Origin: Nitrobacter sp051535215
GTDB lineage: Bacteria > Pseudomonadota > Alphaproteobacteria > Rhizobiales > Xanthobacteraceae
NCBI RefSeq assembly: GCF_051535215.1
Contig: NZ_JBPPLY010000002.1
Coordinates: 331,414-395,413, forward strand
DNA: 64,000 nucleotides
Direction of reading: 5' to 3'
The notes under the pieces are model-generated. The model was not told the origin of the DNA. It worked only from the letters and a program-made list of their open reading frames with translations, and ran no database searches. The translations under genes were made by a program, and so were the position numbers. Below, piece by piece: positions 45,120-52,929 of the stretch (positions are counted from its first letter, which is position 1; each line of letters starts with the position of its first letter).

Positions 45120-45192
45120 TGGTCCAATTCTAACATTTGCATCCCGTTGCCGCAGGGAGTTCTTGCAAATGTTAGAATCAAAGGACCACTAG
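45116..45192. repeat. CTAG-bounded palindrome, array unit C
   Basis: A 77-base unit starting CTAGTGGTCC and ending GGACCACTAG, inner arms AATTCTAACATTTGCA and TGCAAATGTTAGAAT. It shares four bases with unit B. Confidence 0.9.
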
Positions 45193-45206
45193 CAACTATC
45201 AGGTTT

Positions 45207-45285
45207 CTAGTGGAGTTTTGAATTTGACATTCGCCTGACACGTTCGCTGCAAAGTGGGTAGCGAATGTCAAATTCACTCCACTAG
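45207..45285. repeat. CTAG-bounded palindrome, array unit D
   Basis: A 79-base unit starting CTAGTGGAGT and ending ACTCCACTAG, inner arms GAATTTGACATTCGC and GCGAATGTCAAATTC. Its right CTAG contains the stop codon of the Lrp/AsnC-type gene on the minus strand. Confidence 0.9.
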
Positions 45286-45527
45286 TTGGTTCCGAACGCC
45301 TTGAAAGTAATGATGGTGTGGGTGTCCTGAATGCCCGGAATGACCTGCACCTTTTCGTTCACGAAATGCCCGATATCGGTGTCGTTATCGACGTAAAATT
45401 TGGCCAGCAGATCGTAGTCGCCGGCGGTGGAATAGATCTCCGAGGCGATCTCGGCCTCCGCGAGAGCGTTGGCGACGGCATAGGATTGGCCGAGCTTGCA
45501 CTTGAACTGGACGAAGAAAGGAACCAT
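45282..45527 (-). CDS. Stand-alone Lrp/AsnC ligand-binding (RAM) domain protein
   Basis: An 81-residue protein consisting only of the alpha-beta ligand-binding domain of Lrp/AsnC regulators, without the DNA-binding helix-turn-helix. It shows GQSYAVANALAEAE, the conserved STAGDYDLLAKFYV core and VIPGIQDTHTIITFKAF. Such small proteins form dimers or octamers and may sense amino acids or modulate full-length Lrp; the ligand is unknown. Its TAG stop codon lies within the terminal CTAG of array unit D. Confidence 0.92.
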   Translation of the reverse strand: MVPFFVQFKCKLGQSYAVANALAEAEIASEIYSTAGDYDLLAKFYVDNDTDIGHFVNEKVQVIPGIQDTHTIITFKAFGTN

Positions 45528-45711
45528 CGCTTATCTCCGGAGGACGTCAACTTGCAATATAACGCTTTCGGGCCGCGTGAATACCGAGCCAGCCGAAAAA
45601 TCCAGCCGACCGTCGACTGAGAAGAGACATCCGGCGTCCGGCGCGCGCCTATGCCTGCCGTGAATGAATACCTATGCTGTGCAATCCGACGACCCTGGCG
45701 CGAGAATACGA

Positions 45712-46518
45712 ATGACAGTTCCGATTGCCTTGACCATCGCCGGATCCGACTCCAGCGGGGGGGCGGGAATCCAGGCCGACCTCAAGACATTCGCGGCGCT
45801 GGGAGTTTATGGCGCGTCCGTTATCACGGCTCTGACGGCGCAGAACACGCAGGGCGTCTCGGGGGTCCACCATGTGCCGGCGGATTTCGTGACCGCGCAG
45901 ATCGATGCGGTGTTCAGCGATCTCGATGTCGGAGCCGTCAAGGTCGGCATGGTCGCGGACGCCGCCGTGATCGACGCCATCGCCGACGGCCTGTCGCGCT
46001 GGTCGCCCGCGCATGTGGTGCTCGATCCGGTGATGGTCGCGACCTCGGGGGCTCGCCTGCTGGAGCGCGATGCGGTGGAGGCGTTGCGGAGCAAACTTGT
46101 TCCGCGTGCGCAATTGATAACGCCGAACCTGCCGGAGGCGGCGGCGCTGCTCGATGAAGCCGTCGCCGAAAGCGAGAGCGACATCGCGCGGCAGGGGCAG
46201 CGCCTGCTGGCGCTCGGCTGTGCGGCGGTCCTGATCAAGGGCGGGCACGGCCGTGGCGCGGAAAGCATCGACTATCTCGTCACCCACGACGGGATGCTGG
46301 CGCTTGCCGCTGCGCGCATCGCGACGAAAAACACCCATGGCACGGGCTGTTCGCTGTCGTCGGCCATCGCAGCCGGCCTTGCGAAAGGCGACGACACCGA
46401 AACCGCCGTGCGCGGCGCGAAGACTTACATCACCGAAGCGATCGCGGCGGCGGACCGGCTCGGCGTCGGTCACGGCCACGGACCGATCCACCATCTGCAC
46501 AGGCTGGATCGCGGCTGA
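45712..46518 (+). CDS. thiD: Hydroxymethylpyrimidine kinase / phosphomethylpyrimidine kinase
   Basis: Ribokinase-fold enzyme that phosphorylates HMP and HMP-P in thiamine synthesis or salvage. The ATG at 45712 places ALTIAGSDSSGGAGIQADLKT at residue 6 and gives 268 residues, the normal size. Other motifs: VYGASVITALTAQNT, VLDPVMVATSGA, LITPNLPEA and the anion-hole NTHGTGCSLSSAIA. No other thiamine gene and no TPP riboswitch is visible nearby. Confidence 0.95.
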   Translation: MTVPIALTIAGSDSSGGAGIQADLKTFAALGVYGASVITALTAQNTQGVSGVHHVPADFVTAQIDAVFSDLDVGAVKVGMVADAAVIDAIADGLSRWSPAHVVLDPVMVATSGARLLERDAVEALRSKLVPRAQLITPNLPEAAALLDEAVAESESDIARQGQRLLALGCAAVLIKGGHGRGAESIDYLVTHDGMLALAAARIATKNTHGTGCSLSSAIAAGLAKGDDTETAVRGAKTYITEAIAAADRLGVGHGHGPIHHLHRLDRG

Positions 46519-46598
46519 CAGGTGTCGCCATCGAGATGATGCCTGTCATTGCGTTGTCATGACATCGTGTTAGCTGCTCCGTCATGGGGAGCGACGAG

Positions 46599-47396
46599 AT
46601 GAACGAAGGCAATCCGGATTATCGTTTCCGAACCCTGTTCATCTCCGACATTCATCTGGGCGCTGGCGGTTCTCAAGCCGACCAGTTGCTGGATTTTCTC
46701 AGGCATCACGATGCCGAGACGATCTACCTCGTCGGCGATATCGTCGATGGCTGGGCGCTGAAGTCGAACTGGCACTGGCCGCAGTCGCATAACGACTTCG
46801 TCCAGAAGATGCTGCGCAAGGCGCGCAAGGGCGCGACGATTATCTACGTTCCCGGCAATCATGATGAATTCCTGCGATCCTACTATGGAACGCATTTCGG
46901 CGGCATCGAAGTCGTCGAGAGCGCGATCCACGAGGGCGCCGACGGGCGGCGCTATCTCGTCATCCACGGCGATATCTTCGATCTCGTGGTCCAGAACGCG
47001 CGCTGGCTCGCCCACCTCGGCGATAAAGCCTACGACTTCGCGATCCGCCTCAACCGCTTCGTCAACGCATTCCGCCGCTCGTTCGGGTTTCCGTACTGGT
47101 CGCTGTCGAAATGGGCGAAATTCAAGGTCAAGAATGCGGTGAACTACATCGGCGCATTCGAGCAGATGCTGGCCGGCGAAGCCCGTCGTCACGGCGCCGA
47201 CGGCGTGATCTGCGGTCACATCCATCACGCCACGATCCGCGACGAGCGAGACATACGCTACATGAACTGCGGTGACTGGGTGGAGAGTTGCACCGCGCTG
47301 GCGGAGCACGAGGATGGCCGGTTTGAGATCATCACCTGGACCGACACGCTGCGGCGATCGTCGCCCCTCATGCTGACCAGCGCGCGTGCCGCCTGA
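46599..47396 (+). CDS. UDP-2,3-diacylglucosamine diphosphatase-like metallophosphatase (LpxH family)
   Basis: A 265-residue calcineurin-like phosphoesterase. Metal-binding motifs in order are SDIHLG (near residue 16), GDIVDGW, PGNHDEFL, HGDIFD and GHIHHA. The family includes LpxH, which cleaves UDP-diacylglucosamine in lipid A synthesis, and relatives of unknown substrate; many alphaproteobacteria use LpxI instead, so lipid A function is only possible. The ATG at 46599 is preferred over 46584 because GGGAG lies seven bases before it. The next gene begins at the base after the stop, which suggests translational coupling and a joint function. Confidence 0.85.
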   Translation: MNEGNPDYRFRTLFISDIHLGAGGSQADQLLDFLRHHDAETIYLVGDIVDGWALKSNWHWPQSHNDFVQKMLRKARKGATIIYVPGNHDEFLRSYYGTHFGGIEVVESAIHEGADGRRYLVIHGDIFDLVVQNARWLAHLGDKAYDFAIRLNRFVNAFRRSFGFPYWSLSKWAKFKVKNAVNYIGAFEQMLAGEARRHGADGVICGHIHHATIRDERDIRYMNCGDWVESCTALAEHEDGRFEIITWTDTLRRSSPLMLTSARAA

Positions 47397-48443
47397 ATGC
47401 GTATCCTGATCGCAACCGACGCGTGGCTTCCGCAGATCAACGGTGTGGTGCGGACGCTGGCGATGACCGCCGCCGCGGTAAAGCCTCTCGGCGCCGACAT
47501 ACACTTTCTTACGCCGCAATCGTTCCGGACTGTTGCTCTGCCGTGTTACTCCGGCCTGCGCGTCGCGCTGCCGACGCCCCGCAAGATCGCAGCACTGATT
47601 GCGGAGGCCGCTCCCGACAGCATTCACATCGCGACCGAGGGGCCGATCGGTCTCCTGGTGCGCCGCTATTGCCGCAAGCACGGGCGGCCGTTCACCAGCA
47701 GCTTCCATACCCGCTTTCCGGATTACGTTTCGGCGCGGGCGCCGATTCCGGAAGCGTGGGTATGGAGCGCGTTGAATCGGTTCCATGGCGCCAGCAGCGC
47801 GGTCATGGCGGCAACCCCGGCACTTGCAGACGAATTACGTCAGCGTGGTTTTCGCAATGTGGTGCTATGGCCGCGCGGTGTCGACCTTGGCCTGTTTCAT
47901 CCGCGCCCGACCAATCTCTGCCTGCCGCGCCCGATCTTTTTGTCGGTCGGTCGCGTCGCGGTCGAGAAGAATCTCGATGCCTTTCTCAGTCTCGATCTTC
48001 CCGGGACAAAGGTTGTCGTCGGCGACGGACCGGCGCGCGCGTCTCTTGAGCGGGCTTATCCGGATGCGGTCTTTCTCGGCGCGCGCACGGGCGAACAACT
48101 TGCGGAGACCTATGCCGCCGCCGACGTCTTTGTGTTCCCGAGCCGCACCGATACCTTCGGCCTGGTTCTTCTCGAAGCGCTGGCGAGCGGCGTACCGGTC
48201 GCGGCCCTCCCTGTGGCCGGTCCCCGTGATGTCATCGGCGATGCTCCGGTCGCCGTTCTCGACGAAGATTTGCGGTCGGCGTGTCTGGCTGCGCTGAAAA
48301 TCGCTCCCGCGGCTTGCCTTGACTTCGCCGCAAGCCTCACGTGGGAGAAATCGGCCCGCATTTTCGTCAGCAATATCGCAGAGGCTTGCGCGGCCGAAGT
48401 GGGATGCGAGGCATGTCTCGTCACTCCGCAGTTCGTTGCCTGA
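47397..48443 (+). CDS. GT4-family glycosyltransferase
   Basis: A 348-residue GT-B fold glycosyltransferase. The N terminus ILIATDAWLPQINGVVRTL and SSFHTRFPDYVSAR, then WPRGVDLGLFHP, VGRVAVEKNLDAFL and the EX7E-type FPSRTDTFGLVLLEALASG, match the group that glycosylates diacylglycerol or transfers mannose from GDP-mannose. The coding start directly follows the phosphatase stop (TGAATG). A glycolipid-forming pair is a reasonable inference, but donor and acceptor are unknown. Confidence 0.88.
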   Translation: MRILIATDAWLPQINGVVRTLAMTAAAVKPLGADIHFLTPQSFRTVALPCYSGLRVALPTPRKIAALIAEAAPDSIHIATEGPIGLLVRRYCRKHGRPFTSSFHTRFPDYVSARAPIPEAWVWSALNRFHGASSAVMAATPALADELRQRGFRNVVLWPRGVDLGLFHPRPTNLCLPRPIFLSVGRVAVEKNLDAFLSLDLPGTKVVVGDGPARASLERAYPDAVFLGARTGEQLAETYAAADVFVFPSRTDTFGLVLLEALASGVPVAALPVAGPRDVIGDAPVAVLDEDLRSACLAALKIAPAACLDFAASLTWEKSARIFVSNIAEACAAEVGCEACLVTPQFVA

Positions 48444-48473
48444 TCCGCGCCGGGTTCGCGATGGAAAATGTGG

Positions 48474-49661
48474 TCAGGAAAAGAACGCGATCTTTTCGGC
48501 CTGAGTCATACGCCGGATCGGAGCCAGCGGGTCGGAGCGGGGTGCGGCGCGCGAGACAATGCCGCTCTCCAGCAGCGATGCGCCGAGCGACGGCGGCTCG
48601 GCAATCTCGGGAATGGTCGCGGACTGCTCATGAGGACTTGCATTGGAGCTATTAGCAGCGGATTCGAAAGCCTGCTCCGGTTCGGCAATCACCGGATCGC
48701 CGATAGCGGCGTCTACGGTTTCGGACTCGTCGAAATCGGGCGCGCCCATTTCGAGAGCGATCATATCCAGCACGGCATCGTCATGCGCCGCGTCCTGTTC
48801 GCTCACGGCCGCAACCGGTTGTTCGCAACGGGTTTCCGTGTTTGCAGTATCGACGGTATCGACCTGCGCTTCGGATGAGGAAGCCGCGTTTTCCGATTCA
48901 ACGCTGGAGTTTCTCACCGTTTCATCGTGAGAAACTCCAGGTTCTTGATTCGATGCGTTTTCTTCATGTGAACCGGACTCCGCGTCGCTCGAAAACGCTG
49001 TGACGGCATCGGGGGGCGCCTGCTCCGAAGGCGCGGTGTCGTCCGGCGAGGCGACAGTTTCGTGGTCGGCTGCCGGAGGCGGGCGCGCTGTTTCCGCGCG
49101 CGGTGAAGTCGTCGCGGCAGGAGAGTCCGACAACTCGTCGAGCGTCGACTCGATCAACCCGAATACAACTTGAAGCGCCGCGGAATCGTCTCTGGCGGCG
49201 AGCTGCTCGTGAACAGCATCAATTGCGCCAGCCTGCGAATCGAGAATATCGCAAATCCGGCTGTCGCCGCCGATCTCGCGCCACCTCCACGAGATTTCGC
49301 GGATGATGCGAACGCCCTTCTCGATCGGGGCGAGCGCATCGTCCATGATCCGCTTGTCGAATGACGCGGCTGCGGCGGCTTTCGCTTCGGCGATGCTAAC
49401 CTTGATCGCGGCGAGAGCCTTGGGCAGCGCGTCGCTGGCCGCTGCCTGCTGTTGGGCGGCGGCGACGGTCTGCTCGATGCGTGCAACCGCATCGAGCACC
49501 ATGGTGGTATCCGCATTGCGGTTGCGCTTGGCGTATTCGGTCAGAAACCATCGGCCCCGCGACGTCTCCATGAAGGCTTCGCGAATGGCGTCGAAGTCCG
49601 CAGCGCTGGGCGGAGCAGCGCTGGCGGACATCGGCGACAGGGCGAAAGCTTCATCGGCCAT
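48474..49661 (-). CDS. Conserved hypothetical protein with a palindromic-element insertion
   Basis: A 395-residue protein from the ATG at 49661 (the frame is open to 49721). The N-terminal 170 residues include a conserved-looking DFDAIREAFMETSRGRW and FLTEYAKRNRNADT, a helical Ala-rich stretch and ISWRWREIGGDSRICDILD. Residues 180-370 are acidic, low-complexity and probably disordered. The C terminus ends DPLAPIRRMTQAEKIAFFS, a likely conserved peptide. Residues about 221-253 are encoded by dispersed repeat R and an adjacent palindrome. The function is unknown; the helical N terminus with a short C-terminal peptide recalls a scaffold or chemotaxis-type phosphatase, without firm support. Confidence 0.8.
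   Translation of the reverse strand: MADEAFALSPMSASAAPPSAADFDAIREAFMETSRGRWFLTEYAKRNRNADTTMVLDAVARIEQTVAAAQQQAAASDALPKALAAIKVSIAEAKAAAAASFDKRIMDDALAPIEKGVRIIREISWRWREIGGDSRICDILDSQAGAIDAVHEQLAARDDSAALQVVFGLIESTLDELSDSPAATTSPRAETARPPPAADHETVASPDDTAPSEQAPPDAVTAFSSDAESGSHEENASNQEPGVSHDETVRNSSVESENAASSSEAQVDTVDTANTETRCEQPVAAVSEQDAAHDDAVLDMIALEMGAPDFDESETVDAAIGDPVIAEPEQAFESAANSSNASPHEQSATIPEIAEPPSLGASLLESGIVSRAAPRSDPLAPIRRMTQAEKIAFFS
48904..48940. repeat. Perfect palindrome inside a coding sequence
   Basis: Arms CTGGAGTTTCTCAC and GTGAGAAACTCCAG (14 bases each) around a 9-base loop. It is joined to repeat R copy 3 and, with it, makes a 96-base block that keeps the reading frame of the host gene. 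Confidence 0.9.
48935..48999 (-). repeat. Dispersed repeat R, copy 3 (within a gene)
   Basis: On the minus strand it begins AGCGTTTTCGAGCGACG and continues GTTCACATGAAGAAAACGC and ATCGAATCAAGAACCTGGAG, matching copies 1 and 2. It encodes FSSDAESGSHEENASNQEP of the host protein. Confidence 0.85.
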
Positions 49662-49721
49662 GGCAAACTCGTCGCGCAAATCATTGTGCGTAACTGTAAC
49701 GATCACCATGATCCGCCGCAA

Positions 49722-49849
49722 ATCGCAATTGAATTGACGCGGTCCGAATCAGAAATCCCCGACTCCGTCGCGTCGGGACGCCCAGTGATTCGCCGTAGGC
49801 CGGCCCCATGATTCGGTCGTCGCGCCATCTGGACGCTCGGCCGGCGGAA
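49722..49849. other. Short gap without recognisable feature
   Basis: The 128 bases between the hypothetical gene and the dipeptide epimerase hold no gene or palindrome that could be recognised; the promoter of the hypothetical gene is probably here. Confidence 0.3.
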
Positions 49850-50860
49850 TCAGCCCCAAAGCGCGGCGTCGGGCGGATAGACGGTGCTGCCGTCGTAGCG
49901 GAGACCGTCGTCGCGATCCTTGGCGAGCAACAGCGGACCATCGAGATCGACGAAACGGGCCTGCTGTGCGATCAGCATGGCGGGCGCCATCGACAGCGAG
50001 GTCGCGACCATGCACCCGACCATGATTTCGAAGCCCAGCGCTTGCGCCGCATCGGCCATGGCGAGGGCTTCGGTCAGGCCGCCGGTCTTGTCGAGCTTGA
50101 TGTTAATGGCGTCGTAACGTTCGCGAAGGCCGTCAAGCGAGGTGCGGTCATGGACGCTTTCATCGGCGCAAATGCTGATGACCCTGCGAATTCGCGCCAG
50201 CGCCTCGTCTTTGCCCGCGGGCAGCGGTTGCTCGACGAGCGTGACGCCGGCGGCCTCGCATGCCGCCAGGTTCCGCTCCAGGTTATCAAGCGTCCATGCC
50301 TCGTTGGCGTCGACGATCAGTTCCGATTCCGGAGCCTGTTTGCGCACGGCCGCGATGCGTTCGGCATCGCCGTCGCCACCAAGCTTGACCTTGAGGAGAG
50401 GCCGACGCGCGGCTTTTGCCGTTGCGGCCGCCATGGCCTCAGGCGTGCCGAGCGAGATGGTGTAGGCCGTGGAACGAGGGGCCGGGGCAGGGCGATCCAG
50501 CAATGTCCAGATGCGTCGGCCGCTGCATTTGGCCTCGAGATCGCACAGCGCGCAGTCCAGAGCATTGCGCGCCGCCCCGGCGGGCATGGTAGATGAGAGA
50601 GAGAGGCGATCCAGACCCGCGGCGACAGGCTCCTGCATCGCGAGAAGGCTGGCGAGCACGCTCTCGGGAGTTTCTCCATAGCGGGCGTATGGAACGCATT
50701 CTCCTCGACCGGTGCGCCCGCTCCGGCTGATCTCGGCGACGGCCACGACGGCTTCGGTCTTCGCCCCACGGCTGATCGTGAAACTGCCCGCGATCGGCCA
50801 GCGCTCGATGCGGCATCGCAGCGTGGTTACGTCGTTCCGCGACGTTTTCAAATTGGGCAA
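49850..50860 (-). CDS. L-Ala-D/L-Glu epimerase (enolase superfamily)
   Basis: A 336-residue enolase-superfamily enzyme that epimerises the murein dipeptide L-Ala-D-Glu to L-Ala-L-Glu during peptidoglycan recycling. Features: RGECVPYARYGET near residue 53, the catalytic lysine motif LLKVKLGG, metal ligands in IVDANEAWT, LVEQPLP and CADESVHD, and the second catalytic lysine in INIKLDKTGGLTEAL. The closing GCMVATSLSMAPA is dipeptide-epimerase-like. The only plausible start is a TTG at 50860. It is divergent from the Mla operon. Confidence 0.9.
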   Translation of the reverse strand: MPNLKTSRNDVTTLRCRIERWPIAGSFTISRGAKTEAVVAVAEISRSGRTGRGECVPYARYGETPESVLASLLAMQEPVAAGLDRLSLSSTMPAGAARNALDCALCDLEAKCSGRRIWTLLDRPAPAPRSTAYTISLGTPEAMAAATAKAARRPLLKVKLGGDGDAERIAAVRKQAPESELIVDANEAWTLDNLERNLAACEAAGVTLVEQPLPAGKDEALARIRRVISICADESVHDRTSLDGLRERYDAINIKLDKTGGLTEALAMADAAQALGFEIMVGCMVATSLSMAPAMLIAQQARFVDLDGPLLLAKDRDDGLRYDGSTVYPPDAALWG

Positions 50861-50999
50861 GTTGGGCAGATCCGGAATTAGGCAGGCCTGAACGCTTCGC
50901 AGACGGTCGTGAGCGTGAAGGATATCGCACCACGAGTAGCTGACGTCATGTTAAAAGCTTCGCCTTGATAATAGCAGAGATTCGGGCCGGGAGCTGGTT

Positions 51000-52136
51000 T
51001 TGGGTGATAGCCCCACACTGCAGCAGATTGCGCGCGGCGATGCTCTGGCGCTGTGTGCGGCCGGAACCTGGACGGCGCGTTTCGCGCCCGCGCTCGAGCG
51101 GATGGTGGCGGATGCGGAAAAACTGGCCGGTAGCCGGTCAGGTATCTTCATCGACGTATCGCAAATCTCGGGACTCGACACCTTCGGTGCATGGCTGATC
51201 GAACGCCTGCGCCGCAATCTGACACAGGGCGGCATCGAGGCGACGATCGCGGGGCTGTCGGTGAATTATTCGAGCCTGGTCGATGAGGTCCGCCGCGTTC
51301 CCGCCTCCGCAGTTCCATCGGCGGTTCGCCAAAGCGCGTTGACCGGCCTGCTCGAAGACGTCGGGCGCAATGTTGTCGGGTTCGGAACGACGCTGACCGG
51401 CCTCATCGCAATGCTGGGCGCGGTACTGGCCGCCAGCGGCCGGGTCATTCGCCATCCGCGGTCGTTTCGCCTGACCTCGACCGTTCATCACCTCGAACAG
51501 GTTTGCTGGCGCGCGGTTCCGATCATCGTTCTCATCACGTTCCTGATCGGCTGCATCATCTCGCAGCAGGGCATTTTTCATTTCCGGAAATTTGGCGCGG
51601 ATATCTTCGTGGTCGACATGCTCGGCGTCCTCGTGCTCCGCGAGATCGGCGTGCTGCTCGTTGCGATCATGGTGGCAGGCCGCTCCGGCAGCGCCTACAC
51701 CGCCGAACTCGGCTCCATGAAGATGCGCGAGGAAATCGATGCGCTGCGCACCATGGGCTTTGATCCAATCGAGGTGCTGGTCCTGCCTCGGATGCTCGCG
51801 CTGGTGATCGCGCTGCCGATCCTGGCGTTTCTCGGCGCGATCGCTGCTCTTTATGGGGGAGGGCTAGTGGCGTGGCTTTACGGCGGCGTCCAACCCGAGG
51901 CATTTCTCATCCGGTTGCGCGATGCGATCTCGATCGATCACTTCGTTGTGGGCATGATCAAGGCGCCGGTGATGGCGGCCGTGATCGGGATCGTTGCCTG
52001 TGTCGAGGGGCTCGCCGTGCAGGGCAGCGCGGAGTCGCTCGGCCGGCGCACAACGTCGTCGGTCGTGAAAGGAATATTCTTCGTCATCGTGATGGACGGC
52101 CTGTTTGCGATCTTCTTCGCCTCGATCGGGATGTAG
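51000..52136 (+). CDS. mlaE: Mla-type lipid ABC transporter permease with N-terminal STAS domain
   Basis: Inner-membrane permease for phospholipid transport between the membranes. Residues 1 to about 110 form a STAS/MlaB-like domain (TWTARFAPALERM, DVSQISGLDTFGAWLIERL), and the rest is the MlaE permease with about six hydrophobic segments and the conserved AELGSMKMREEIDALRTMG loop. In E. coli the STAS protein MlaB is separate; here it is fused. The start is a TTG at 51000 with GGAG six bases upstream. Three bases separate its stop from the ATPase gene. Confidence 0.93.
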   Translation: MGDSPTLQQIARGDALALCAAGTWTARFAPALERMVADAEKLAGSRSGIFIDVSQISGLDTFGAWLIERLRRNLTQGGIEATIAGLSVNYSSLVDEVRRVPASAVPSAVRQSALTGLLEDVGRNVVGFGTTLTGLIAMLGAVLAASGRVIRHPRSFRLTSTVHHLEQVCWRAVPIIVLITFLIGCIISQQGIFHFRKFGADIFVVDMLGVLVLREIGVLLVAIMVAGRSGSAYTAELGSMKMREEIDALRTMGFDPIEVLVLPRMLALVIALPILAFLGAIAALYGGGLVAWLYGGVQPEAFLIRLRDAISIDHFVVGMIKAPVMAAVIGIVACVEGLAVQGSAESLGRRTTSSVVKGIFFVIVMDGLFAIFFASIGM

Positions 52137-52138
52137 CA

Positions 52139-52909
52139 ATGGCGGACGACGCATCCGATCCCATCATTCGCGCCCGCGACGTCTCGGTCCGCTTCGGCAC
52201 CACGACGGTTCTGGACGGCTTGAGCCTGGACGTGAAGCGTGGCGAGATCCTCGGTTTCGTCGGCCCGTCGGGTGCGGGGAAATCCGTGCTGACGCGAACC
52301 ATCATCGGACTCGTGCCGAAGGTCGGCGGCAGCATCGAGGTCTTCGGCGTCGATCTGGAAACCGCGAATGTGACCGCGCGGAGAGCGGTCGAGCGCCGCT
52401 GGGGCGTGCTGTTCCAGCAGGGCGCGCTGTTTTCGTCGCTGAACGTCCGCCAGAACATCCAGTTTCCGATGCGGGAATATCTCGACGTTTCGCAAGCCCT
52501 GCTCGACGAGATCACCGTCGCCAAGCTCGGCATGGTCGGACTGCGGCCGGAGGTTGCGGACCGCTATCCTTCTGAGTTGTCCGGCGGGATGATCAAGCGG
52601 GTGGCGCTGGCCCGCGCGCTGGCGCTCGATCCCGAACTGGTTTTCCTTGACGAGCCGACATCGGGCCTCGATCCGATCGGGGCAGGGGACTTCGACGACC
52701 TGGTGCGGACGCTGCAGCGAACTTTGGGGCTGACGGTTTTCATGGTAACCCATGACCTGGACAGCCTTCATACAGCTTGCGACCGCATTGCCGTTTTAGG
52801 GAACGGTAAGATCATTGCGGCAGGATCGATGGCCGATATGCTGGCCTCGCAGCATCCCTGGCTGAAAGCCTATTTTCACGGCAAGCGCGCCCGCGCCGTC
52901 GTGGGTTAA
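52139..52909 (+). CDS. mlaF: Mla-type ABC transporter ATP-binding protein
   Basis: The 256-residue ATPase that drives MlaE. It has Walker A GPSGAGKSVLTRTIIGL near residue 43, Q-loop LFQQGALFSSLNV, signature YPSELSGGMIKRVALARAL, Walker B LVFLDEPTSGLDP and H-loop VTHDLDS. The GALF...SLNV segment after the Q-loop is typical of the MlaF branch. The start is the ATG at 52139, just after the mlaE stop; the open frame upstream is inside mlaE and ignored. Confidence 0.96.
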   Translation: MADDASDPIIRARDVSVRFGTTTVLDGLSLDVKRGEILGFVGPSGAGKSVLTRTIIGLVPKVGGSIEVFGVDLETANVTARRAVERRWGVLFQQGALFSSLNVRQNIQFPMREYLDVSQALLDEITVAKLGMVGLRPEVADRYPSELSGGMIKRVALARALALDPELVFLDEPTSGLDPIGAGDFDDLVRTLQRTLGLTVFMVTHDLDSLHTACDRIAVLGNGKIIAAGSMADMLASQHPWLKAYFHGKRARAVVG

Positions 52910-52929
52910 GCGGGACCGGAGCAGATTTG

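Noticed and set aside
44952..45285. Four palindromes considered as a CRISPR array
   Set aside because: Units are whole 76-79 bp hairpins with different sequences, not identical short repeats with unique spacers, and no cas gene is near.
45540..45711. Possible TPP riboswitch before thiD
   Set aside because: The conserved THI-box core could not be found in the region; thiD was also checked for a longer start at 45664, which lacks support.
51872..52138. N-terminal extension of the MlaF frame into mlaE
   Set aside because: The extension is in the wrong frame of mlaE and has no domain; similarity to ATPases begins after the ATG at 52139.
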